Assembly (NCBI GenBank): GCA_947305035.1
Contig: CAMZCV010000023.1
Location: 1-9,683 of the forward strand
Direction: 5' to 3'
Source of the DNA: an uncultured Coriobacteriales bacterium
GTDB taxonomy: Bacteria; Actinomycetota; Coriobacteriia; Coriobacteriales; Atopobiaceae
DNA: 9,683 nucleotides
Positions 1-7,459 of this stretch are shown one piece after another (the first letter of the stretch is position 1; every line of letters begins with the position of its first letter). The notes under the pieces are model-generated. The model was not told where the DNA came from. It worked only from the letters and a program-made list of their open reading frames with translations, and did not search any database. The position numbers and the translations under genes were made by a program.

Positions 1-3000
1 TCCCGCCATCCGGACAGTGTCGAATTTTCTCGTTCGCTTGACGAGGACATGAAGCAGGCCAACGCCGTCCTCAAGATGGACCCCAAGAACCTCGATGCCG
101 CAAAGCGTGCGTTCGATGACATGACCCAGAAGGCAGAGCTCCTGAATCAGCGCGAGGTCCTGTTGAAGCAGAACCTAGAGCGTCTGAACACCCCCGAGGT
201 CAAGCAGGCGGCAGAGGAGCATCGCAACCTCGCCGAGTGGGTCGAGAACGCACGCTCTGCCGCGCAGAAGGCCCGTTCCGCGTACTCCGACCAAGCGGCT
301 GAGCTCAAGAACCTTGAGGCTGCTGCGAAACGCACCAAAGAGTCCATGGAACTGCTGCAAAGCAAGATGAGGGCCTACGAGCAGGGGCTTACTGGACACA
401 ACGCATATGAGCAGGTGTCCACTCAGCTTGACAATGCACGCAAGAACGTCAAGAGAATTCTTGGCGAGTGGGACAGGATGCTCGACTCCGACTTCGAGCG
501 CAATGGCCCCATCTCGAACATGGGCATAGACCCCGACGATCTCATTCCGCAGACCATCCTCGACCGCTATAGGCTCCTCAAGAAGTCCGCTGACGAGACG
601 GCAGGTGCGCTTGAGAAAGCGCAGAAGGCATTCAACGACACGCAGACCCATCTTGGTGGCGACCTCTATTCGGAGGCCGAGATGGAGAAGCGCTATAACG
701 CGCTTGGTGAAGCTGAGAGACAGGCCAAGCAAGCAAAGAGCGCGTTCGAGGAGTTCACGAGCAGCGAGAAGGGCGTCGGAGAGTCTGCCATAGAGATGGC
801 TACCGATTTCGAGAACGCCAGTCGCGAGGTCGATGACCTACAGAAGACCCTTAAGACCCTCGATGATGTCAAGATAGCTGACAAGGGCGACTACGATAAG
901 TGGAAGCAAGACCTCAACAAGCTGCAAGACGAGTACAAGGAACTCTCGGTACAGGTCGATAGGTGCAACGCCGAGGTCAATGAGTCCAAGACGGTGATGG
1001 AACGCGCCGAGGGCGAGCTCGACCTCTCCAACCAGACCCAGGAGTGGCGCGACCTCACCAACAAGATTGAGGAGAACACGGCGGCGAAGAAGGATAACGC
1101 CGCAGCGTTCAAGCCCGAGGACGCGGGCATCCTCACGCCCTCCAACATCAAGTCTATCGGCATGACCCTGTACTCCACGCTCACCCCTGCCATCTCTGGC
1201 ATGGGCTACGCGATGATTAACGCTTCCGAGGACATCGACTCTGCCTATCGCAACATGCGTAAGACGGTTGATGGCACGGAGCAGGACTTCCAAGGGCTCT
1301 ACGACGCGGCGCTCAAGTTCTCCAACACGCACGTCACGAGCGCGGCGCAGCTGCTTGAGATTGAGGCGATTGGCGGCGAGCTCGGCATCGCGACCGAGAA
1401 CCTACAGGAGTTCGGCGAGGTCGTTGCGTCGCTCGCAGACTCCACCAACCTCTCTGCGGAGGACGCCGCCACCGCGCTGGGCCATCTCGCCAACATCATG
1501 AAGATTGAGCCCGACCAGTATAGTGGCTTCGCCGACGCGCTCGTTCGACTCGGCAACAACGGCGCTTCGACCGAGGAGGAGATCGTCAACATCGCGGAGC
1601 GCATCGGCGCGATGGGTGCCATCGTCGGCATGTCCACGCCAGACGTGCTCGCTCTCGCATCGACAATCGCCGCGACCGGACAGAACGCCGAGGCAGCAGG
1701 TACCGCGATTAGTAAAACCATGTCCTTCTTCGAGACAGCCGTGGCCGCTGCTGGCGGCACCATGGAAGTCTCGATGGAGTCAATCGGCAACGCCGTCGCA
1801 GAGGGCGGCGACCAGCTGACCATCTTCGCGAACATGGCCGACATGACCGCAGACCAGTTCGCGGAGGCGTGGTCGAGCGACCCCGAGGGCACGTTCGAGG
1901 GCCTTAGCAAGACCATTGAGGGCGCACAGGGCTCCTTGCAGAAGATAGCCGACGTGGCTGGCATGACCGCAGAGGAGTTCGCTGCCATGTGGGAGAGCGA
2001 CCCCACGGCGGCTTTCGAGGCGTTCATCAAGGGACTCAACGGCATCGAGCAGTCCGGTGGCTCGGCAGACTCCACGCTCGCAAACCTCGGCATCACGGCG
2101 GTTCGCCAGAAGCAGGCAATCGAGGGCCTGATGCAGACGGTCGGTCACCTGGATGACAACTTGGAGATGTCCGGCGACGCCTGGAATGGCATTTCGGACC
2201 AGTGGGGACGTGCCGGGGACGCAGCGAACGAGGCCGCTAAGAAGGCCGAGGGCTTTTCGGGCCAGATGCAGATTCTCCGCAACATGGCTAACAACGCGCT
2301 CGCGTCGCTCGGCGAGGGCGCGGTGCCAATCCTCAAGACCCTATCTGAGATGCTTGAGGACGCAACGGCGTGGTTCCAGAGCCTTTCCACGAGCTCCAAG
2401 ACGGCGATAATCAGCCTTGGTGCCGTTGGCTTCGCGATTGGCCCCCTGCTCACCATCATATCGACGCTCATTACCTCCAAGAAGAACATCGTCGATTGGG
2501 CGGCAACGTCAACGGGCGCGATGGCACAGGTCGCACGCGCGTTCGGACTTGGCGGCAAGTCCATGGTCGAATCGCTCAAGTCTGCTGGTGGCGGCATGCA
2601 GGCTGTTTCGATTGCGCTTCGTAGCGAGTTCAAGGCTCTTGGCGCTTCGCTTCTTAGCAGCATCGGTACTGCGGCGGTCATCGTGGCAATCGGCGCGGTC
2701 GTAGCCGAGTTCATCCGACTGTATCAGGAGATGGAACTTGTCAAGAAGTCCACGACTGGCTTGCAGAAGGCAATCAGCGGCATCGGGCAGGTCACGGGTG
2801 ACTTCTCGGACAAGCTGCCAGCCGTCGAGCATTCGCTTGAGGAGATACACGAGATAGCTGGCAATCTTCGCCAGCAGCAGGCAGACCTTGCTGACGAGAT
2901 ATCGAACGCCAACACGCAGTATTCAAACACCGCTGGCACGGTCAGGTACTACGCACAGACCATCGAAGACCTCATCGGCAAGAGCGGTCGCAGCGAGACT

Positions 3001-4524
3001 GAGACGAACAGGCTGAAAGCGGCTATCGAGGGCCTGAATCGAGAGTGCGGCACGTCCTACGGCCTGAACGACTACGGTGAGCTCATTGACACCCAGACGG
3101 GCAAGGTCATCGACAACACCGAGGCAATCTGGGACAACGTGAGGGCGCGTGAAGCGCAGGCGACCATTGACTACTACCAAGAGGCGTTCGACCAAGCGGT
3201 TGCGAACAAGCTGGCGGCAGAGGAGTCAATCGCCGCGCTTGAGGAAGAGCGGGAAGCGCTTGAGAACGACAGCAGGCGTCTTGCTGACCATCGCTCTGCC
3301 AGGTACCGGAGTTGGTCAGCCGAGGTTGAGGAGAACAGGAAGAATCTCGAAGCCGCCAACGACACCTACCGAGACTCGGTGGATGCCATCGAAGCGCTCA
3401 ACCAGAAGATTGCCGATGCCAATGACCTCCTCGATGCCAACGAGAAAGCACAGCAGGACGCAGCCGCAGCAGCGGAAGCGGCGGCACGCCGTCAGGAGAT
3501 CGTCACCGATGACGTGACCGGCAACATGAAGCGGATGTACGACGCCGTTGGTGACGATGCCACGTTTAACGACATGGCCGACTCGCTCAACGCGCTCACG
3601 GTGAGCGCCGAGGAACTTGACGGCGTTGACATGAGCCGGCTCGCCGGCAGCTTCGATGGCAGCATGGCAGACGTTATGGCCGCGCTTGAGGACGGCGGCG
3701 TGCATCTCACGACGTTCCGCTCCCAGATGGAGGAGGCGGGCGTCTCGTCCGAGACGCTTTCCAGCGTCTCCGCTGCGGCGTTCCAGTCGCTCTACGAGTC
3801 CTGCGGCGGCAACGTCGAGAAGACGGCCAGCGCACTCACCCACATGCAGACGGTCATGGGCTCGGTCAACGGCCAGCAGGTGACCTTCTACGTCGGTGAC
3901 AACGGCACCATCATTGACGAGCAGGGCAACATCTACGACCTCCAAAACGACATCGGTAGCATCCCCGACGAGGTTCTTGTCGCGTACTACGGTGACAACA
4001 CCGACGCGCTCGACAAGGCGCGTGAGTCGAAGGAGAAACTTGACGAACTCGACGGTGATACCGCGACGGTGACCGTCAACGCGACCGACAACGCCTCTGG
4101 CGTCATCGGCGGCATTCAGAACAGAATCAACAGGCTGCTTCGCAGGGTCAACATTCCCATCGGTGCTGGCAACGCCGCCACAGGCAGCATAGGCAGCGCA
4201 CCCGTCATTCCGCGTCACGCAAAGGGCTATATCGCCACGGGGCCGACGCTCACCAACCAGGGATGGATCGGCGAGGATGGCGTCGAGGCGGTCACCAACT
4301 GGGCCACGGGCGGCGCGGTCGTGCCGCTGACCAACACCAAGTACATGCTGCCAATTGCCGACGCAATCGCGGACGGAATGGCAAAGCGTGGCGTTAGCGG
4401 CGGTCAGACGTACAACCTGTACATCAACGACGCGCACGTTAACGACGATCCTGCAATCCGCTCCGCGTTCGTGAACCTCATGACCACCATCGAGCGGAAG
4501 GGGGCGATGAACGTTGGCAATTAG
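1..4524 (+). CDS. Phage tail tape measure protein (TP901 type), 5' end outside window
   Basis: The protein fills the tail tube, sets tail length during assembly and is ejected ahead of the DNA. The frame is open from base 1 with no upstream stop. The residues before the first ATG (49) fit the family's N-terminal motif 'LxxxLKxVNxxLKLDPxN' (here ...SLDEDMKQANAVLKMDPKN), so the true start is probably upstream and the gene is partial. By nucleotide: coiled coil 49-1110; TP901 tape-measure core about 1180-2350, including 'DSAYRNMRKTVDGT' and 'ATGQNAEAAGTAISKTM'; hydrophobic segments 2401-2472 and 2638-2715; second long coiled coil 2824-3498; and the conserved C-terminal glycine/threonine block 'GPTLTNQGWIGEDG...VVPLTN' at 4234-4335. 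At least 1,507 residues are present. A divergent 40-aa tandem repeat lies in the core (1801-2040). No peptidase or lysozyme domain is visible. The last 11 bases overlap the next gene. Family assignment is confident; the start is not in view. Confidence 0.95.
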   Translation, partial: SRHPDSVEFSRSLDEDMKQANAVLKMDPKNLDAAKRAFDDMTQKAELLNQREVLLKQNLERLNTPEVKQAAEEHRNLAEWVENARSAAQKARSAYSDQAAELKNLEAAAKRTKESMELLQSKMRAYEQGLTGHNAYEQVSTQLDNARKNVKRILGEWDRMLDSDFERNGPISNMGIDPDDLIPQTILDRYRLLKKSADETAGALEKAQKAFNDTQTHLGGDLYSEAEMEKRYNALGEAERQAKQAKSAFEEFTSSEKGVGESAIEMATDFENASREVDDLQKTLKTLDDVKIADKGDYDKWKQDLNKLQDEYKELSVQVDRCNAEVNESKTVMERAEGELDLSNQTQEWRDLTNKIEENTAAKKDNAAAFKPEDAGILTPSNIKSIGMTLYSTLTPAISGMGYAMINASEDIDSAYRNMRKTVDGTEQDFQGLYDAALKFSNTHVTSAAQLLEIEAIGGELGIATENLQEFGEVVASLADSTNLSAEDAATALGHLANIMKIEPDQYSGFADALVRLGNNGASTEEEIVNIAERIGAMGAIVGMSTPDVLALASTIAATGQNAEAAGTAISKTMSFFETAVAAAGGTMEVSMESIGNAVAEGGDQLTIFANMADMTADQFAEAWSSDPEGTFEGLSKTIEGAQGSLQKIADVAGMTAEEFAAMWESDPTAAFEAFIKGLNGIEQSGGSADSTLANLGITAVRQKQAIEGLMQTVGHLDDNLEMSGDAWNGISDQWGRAGDAANEAAKKAEGFSGQMQILRNMANNALASLGEGAVPILKTLSEMLEDATAWFQSLSTSSKTAIISLGAVGFAIGPLLTIISTLITSKKNIVDWAATSTGAMAQVARAFGLGGKSMVESLKSAGGGMQAVSIALRSEFKALGASLLSSIGTAAVIVAIGAVVAEFIRLYQEMELVKKSTTGLQKAISGIGQVTGDFSDKLPAVEHSLEEIHEIAGNLRQQQADLADEISNANTQYSNTAGTVRYYAQTIEDLIGKSGRSETETNRLKAAIEGLNRECGTSYGLNDYGELIDTQTGKVIDNTEAIWDNVRAREAQATIDYYQEAFDQAVANKLAAEESIAALEEEREALENDSRRLADHRSARYRSWSAEVEENRKNLEAANDTYRDSVDAIEALNQKIADANDLLDANEKAQQDAAAAAEAAARRQEIVTDDVTGNMKRMYDAVGDDATFNDMADSLNALTVSAEELDGVDMSRLAGSFDGSMADVMAALEDGGVHLTTFRSQMEEAGVSSETLSSVSAAAFQSLYESCGGNVEKTASALTHMQTVMGSVNGQQVTFYVGDNGTIIDEQGNIYDLQNDIGSIPDEVLVAYYGDNTDALDKARESKEKLDELDGDTATVTVNATDNASGVIGGIQNRINRLLRRVNIPIGAGNAATGSIGSAPVIPRHAKGYIATGPTLTNQGWIGEDGVEAVTNWATGGAVVPLTNTKYMLPIADAIADGMAKRGVSGGQTYNLYINDAHVNDDPAIRSAFVNLMTTIERKGAMNVGN
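1801..2040 (+). repeat. In-frame tandem duplication (2 x 120 nt) inside the tape measure core
   Basis: Units 1801-1920 and 1921-2040 align without gaps. Both contain the pattern 'MTA-[DE]-x-FA-x-x-W-x-SDP-x-x-x-FE', and 15 of 40 residues are identical by my hand alignment. The bases are closest around 1842-1860 versus 1962-1980. As I recall it, one copy of this motif is common in TP901-type tape measures, so the second copy looks like an old local duplication. Confidence 0.75.
4496..4504 (+). promoter_or_regulatory. Ribosome binding site fixing the TTG start at 4514
   Basis: GGAAGGGGG ends 9 bases before TTG 4514 and lies inside the end of the tape measure gene. An in-frame TGA at 4508-4510 bars any earlier start. 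The next in-frame ATG (4565) would remove the first strand of the lectin fold. Together these support TTG as the start. Confidence 0.75.
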
Positions 4525-6331
4525 CGACGGCGTTTACGAGATTCGGTACGCGAACGCCCCGACGATGGCGGTGGACGTGTACGGGGCATCCACCACCAAG
4601 GGTGCCAACGTCGAGTTGTACGCCGTGAACCACTCCAACGCGCAGGTGTTTTACATCGACCTCGAAGATACAGCGAAGTGGTCTATCCGCAACATCTATA
4701 GCGGCATGTACGTTGATGTGAATGGCGCGGGCGCAGAGAGGGGTACGAACGTCCAGCAGTGGACTCAGAACCAGTCACGGGCGCAGATGTGGCGCATCGT
4801 GGAGACGGGCGAGACTATGACCATCGAGGGGGTTACCTGCCCGATAGTCAAATTCGGCAGCTACGTCACCAACGACGCCGACACGTATTACCTCGACGTG
4901 AACGGCGCGATGACTACCAACAAGACGAACATCCAGATTTGGAACAAGAACGGTACGCCGGCGCAGGTGTTCGCGCTGTACCCGACCACCAAGCAGGACA
5001 CCAGCCTGCCGGTGCCGTCGATTCAGGGGTGGACAAAGACGTTGGGTGGCACGGACTACGCCTTCTCGCGTGCCGCCGCGTCCACCCTCTACCCCGCGTG
5101 GCTCGGAACACAGTCTTGGGCATCCAACACATCCAACGGCTTTGAAGGCCGCTGGCGCGAGCGTTCGATGGACGAGGACACGTCAACCTGGGGTGACTGG
5201 TCGGACGATACGGCATGGTCAACGGTAACGACAACTCGCAACGAAACTTCCTACTGGCTCACGGCTGGGTTGCCCGCAACGTTGGCTGCTGGAAGCAAGA
5301 CCAGGCAGTACGAGTTTCAGCTTCGGGCGTTCGTCGGTGCTGGCGATAACCGCGTGAGGGGCTTGTCGGCAACAGCCACGCTCGATGCCGTGATCGTCCC
5401 CAACATCACGTTCTCGACGGCTGGCTTTGGTCCAGAGGGTTTGCGACTGTCCTACTCAAGTGACTACACGGGCGGCGCTACGAACATCAAAGTAACGTCC
5501 ATCGTCGTGAGCAGTAATGAGATGGTGACCACACCGACCGAGTTTGACGGGCTCAACGTTTCTGGCTCCGTGTTGGTGCCGATGGACGCGCTCGCCGGAT
5601 GGATACCCAACGGCTCGTCTGCCACGATTACCTACCAAGTTGGCAACGACCAGGTGACGCTGTTCCCCGACGAGTCCACCGCCACAAAGACGGTTTCCTA
5701 CAACGCTGGCAGCGGGCTCTCCGTGACCCCCACCGCCACGCCGGTGGACGGGCGCAGGCTAAAGGTCGAGCTTGGCACGAACGACGCGACCGGCGCATGG
5801 GTCATGCAGAACGGCAAGCTGACCGAGGCAGAGGTCACGAACGGCGTTGCGTACATCGACTACCCGTTTGGGCCATTCGAGGTTTTCGTCGCGGCGAGCA
5901 ACCCCGCTGGGACGAGATGGGGTACGGCAAGCCTATCGCTCGCAGCCGGTTCTGGCGTTCTTGCTGGGCAGAAGCCGTGCCATGCTTGGAACTGGGATGG
6001 CGGCTATTTCCTGCTCGAATACAACACCAACCTACTGTCCACCGAGCGCACCATCGAGCCGATTAACGAGACGATGGCGCTCAACGGACGCGAGTACCAG
6101 AACGTCTACTTCCAAGGCCCCATCAAGTCGGAGTTCTCGGCTACCGGCCTGTTGTACGGCGGCGTAACGGAGTCCACCAAGGAGCAGATGTTCGAGCTCG
6201 CACGGGCTCATCACGTCACGTACCGCGCCCCCGCTGGCGAGATAGCGGAAGTGGCGGTGGTGGGCATCAGCTACCAGGAGCAGCGTGGGCTCACCAAGGT
6301 CGAGGTAACGATGGTTGAAGAGACGAGGTAA
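4514..6331 (+). CDS. Tail-tip protein with N-terminal ricin-type beta-trefoil lectin (Dit position)
   Basis: A 605-aa protein starting at TTG and overlapping the tape measure by 11 bp. Residues 3-155 form three ricin-type repeats. Each has a '[VL]DV-x-GA' motif (Asp21, Asp68, Asp128) and ends in a QxW-like motif (Q44-V-F, Q91-M-W, Q151-V-F), the classic carbohydrate-binding trefoil signature. Residues about 170-290 are rich in Trp and beta strand and look fibronectin-III-like ('GRWRE...WGDWSDD...YEFQLRAF'). About 290-480 is further beta-rich sequence, probably one or two Ig/FN3-like modules. Residues about 490-605 ('TMALNGREY...VTYRAPAGEIAEVAVVGISYQEQ') resemble the ring-forming beta domain of siphophage distal tail proteins. 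There is no signal peptide or membrane segment. Position right after the tape measure and before the hub suggests it takes the Dit role and also binds a surface glycan. The lectin call is strong; the Dit role is inference. A plain accessory fibre is the alternative. Confidence 0.82.
   Translation: MAISDGVYEIRYANAPTMAVDVYGASTTKGANVELYAVNHSNAQVFYIDLEDTAKWSIRNIYSGMYVDVNGAGAERGTNVQQWTQNQSRAQMWRIVETGETMTIEGVTCPIVKFGSYVTNDADTYYLDVNGAMTTNKTNIQIWNKNGTPAQVFALYPTTKQDTSLPVPSIQGWTKTLGGTDYAFSRAAASTLYPAWLGTQSWASNTSNGFEGRWRERSMDEDTSTWGDWSDDTAWSTVTTTRNETSYWLTAGLPATLAAGSKTRQYEFQLRAFVGAGDNRVRGLSATATLDAVIVPNITFSTAGFGPEGLRLSYSSDYTGGATNIKVTSIVVSSNEMVTTPTEFDGLNVSGSVLVPMDALAGWIPNGSSATITYQVGNDQVTLFPDESTATKTVSYNAGSGLSVTPTATPVDGRRLKVELGTNDATGAWVMQNGKLTEAEVTNGVAYIDYPFGPFEVFVAASNPAGTRWGTASLSLAAGSGVLAGQKPCHAWNWDGGYFLLEYNTNLLSTERTIEPINETMALNGREYQNVYFQGPIKSEFSATGLLYGGVTESTKEQMFELARAHHVTYRAPAGEIAEVAVVGISYQEQRGLTKVEVTMVEETR
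4520..4978 (+). other. Ricin-type beta-trefoil lectin domain coding segment
   Basis: This codes residues 3-155 of the tail-tip protein. Three homologous lobes end at about residues 48, 95 and 155. All three keep the sugar-contacting Asp and the QxW-type Gln, so up to three binding sites may be functional. Two of the three QxW motifs have Phe in place of Trp, a common variation. The ligand cannot be read from the sequence. Confidence 0.85.
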
Positions 6332-6334
6332 CAC

Positions 6335-7459
6335 ATGGCTCTCGACTGGAAAGACCTCACCCGTGAGGACAAGTTAACGTTTCTCATGGTTTCCCCGACC
6401 AACCTGAACGAGATTTATGGGGAGCTGGATGGGGTGGACCTGTCCAGCTCTTCTCTCGATGCCGAGTATTACACCGATACCCGCACGTCGGGATCACTTA
6501 CGGTAGTCGGGGACGGGTGGATTCGCGGCTCGCTGATTCGCGTTGTCCACTCGGTACCGGAATGGGGATGGACGCGGACGCTCGGCACCTACATCGTCAC
6601 GAACGACGAGGCGAAGCGCGAGAACGGGGTGTGGAAGTACGAGCTCACCCTACAGTCCATGCTGTTCGGTCTGTCCACCGACCTGCTCGTGAAGCCGTGG
6701 ACGGTTGCGAAGAACGCTATGGCGATAAAGGCCATGCGCGACTGTCTCAACGCAGCCGCGTTCAAGCACACCATAGTTTCTGGCGCGAACGACTACAAGT
6801 TGAAGACGCCGCAGGTCATGGAGTCTGGCACGTCGAGATTGGCGTGCCTGTACTCCCTTTGCACGATGGCGAATGACCGGCTCGATGTGGACGGCAACGG
6901 CTGCGTCACGGTGTCGAAGTACGTCAAACCAGCGAGCAAGGTGCCTTCTGCGAGAATCGACTTGTCCGACCCACGTGGCGTAGCGTTCGATGACTTGACG
7001 CGCTCGACCGACTGGCTGCAGATGGTGGACATAGCGGCGGTCAGCTTCAAGTACAGCGACTCCGTTAAGAAGGGCAACAAGACCGAGACGGTACAGCGAG
7101 AGATTAACGCCTACGCGAAAGTCTCGTCCTCGATGCACCAAGCCCACGCACAGCGCGGCTACACCGTGACGGACTTCCGCTCCGTGAGCGAGCTCACCCC
7201 ACAGACGGCGGCGCAGGCGCAAAAGCTGGCTAACCAGTACCTCAAGGAGAACGCGCCAGAGCTTGTCGAGTGGGAGCTTACTACCACGTACCTGCCCGTC
7301 TGGGAGGGCGATGTGGTCGAGCTCGTTGTCCACGACGGCATGGAGCAGTACAAGGGCATCCGAAAGTGCTTGGTCAAGGGCGTTTCGCTCGACTTGGGCT
7401 CGATGACGATGGCGCTCACGCTCAAAGAGACGGCATCAGGAGACAAGGGGGACGTGTAG
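6335..7459 (+). CDS. Siphophage baseplate hub protein (Tal N-terminal/gp27-like)
   Basis: A 374-aa protein likely to form the trimeric hub that closes the tail tube below the Dit ring. ATG 6335 lies 3 bases after the previous stop, with GAGG at 6325-6328 as ribosome binding site. Sequence signs: an early segment with 'YYTDTRTSGSLTV' (residues 45-57) and 'LGTYIV' (83-88), typical of the first hub beta domain; a helical segment around residues 122-142; a long charged segment before 'ELTPQTAAQAQKLANQYL' (286-303); and a closing domain 'VWEGDVVELVVHDGMEQYKG' (322-341) followed by 'V-x-LDLGSMTMALTLKE', the usual end of gp27/XkdQ/Tal-type hubs. The length matches the Tal N-terminal module alone, and no peptidase or fibre tail follows. 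The next gene appears to carry the distal part. The hub assignment is from motif memory and position, not a database search. Confidence 0.75.
   Translation: MALDWKDLTREDKLTFLMVSPTNLNEIYGELDGVDLSSSSLDAEYYTDTRTSGSLTVVGDGWIRGSLIRVVHSVPEWGWTRTLGTYIVTNDEAKRENGVWKYELTLQSMLFGLSTDLLVKPWTVAKNAMAIKAMRDCLNAAAFKHTIVSGANDYKLKTPQVMESGTSRLACLYSLCTMANDRLDVDGNGCVTVSKYVKPASKVPSARIDLSDPRGVAFDDLTRSTDWLQMVDIAAVSFKYSDSVKKGNKTETVQREINAYAKVSSSMHQAHAQRGYTVTDFRSVSELTPQTAAQAQKLANQYLKENAPELVEWELTTTYLPVWEGDVVELVVHDGMEQYKGIRKCLVKGVSLDLGSMTMALTLKETASGDKGDV
7445..7451 (+). promoter_or_regulatory. Ribosome binding site fixing the GTG start at 7459
   Basis: AAGGGGG sits 7 bases before GTG 7459, inside the 3' end of the hub gene. 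It supports GTG 7459, whose first base is the last base of the hub's TAG stop, over an upstream ATG at 7270 (190 bp overlap) or ATG 7522, which has no comparable site. Confidence 0.7.

Noticed and set aside
1299..2096. Antisense open frame of 265 codons
   Set aside because: Ser/Ala/Met/Pro-rich low-complexity translation opposite the conserved tape measure core; no plausible ribosome site context or gap in the sense gene.
3740..3757. Perfect hairpin (7-bp stem, 4-base loop) followed by TTT
   Set aside because: It lies inside the tape measure coding sequence with only a three-T run. A terminator here would cut the operon, so it is probably chance from GC-rich codons.
3316..4437. Long antisense open frame (373 codons) opposite the tape measure
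   Set aside because: It lies fully opposite strongly supported coding sequence with family motifs. Its protein is Val/Arg/Asp-rich without domain signs, as expected for a mirror frame in GC-rich DNA.
4500..4524. Possible frameshift fusion of tape measure and lectin protein
   Set aside because: No slippery run is evident, and a TGA at 4508-4510 in the lectin frame blocks readthrough from upstream; a normal overlapping TTG start explains the arrangement.
7270..7458. Upstream extension of the fibre gene to ATG 7270
   Set aside because: It would overlap the hub gene by 190 bp and adds Arg/Gly/His-rich sequence typical of an out-of-frame reading; GTG 7459 has a strong ribosome site and a tight stop/start overlap.
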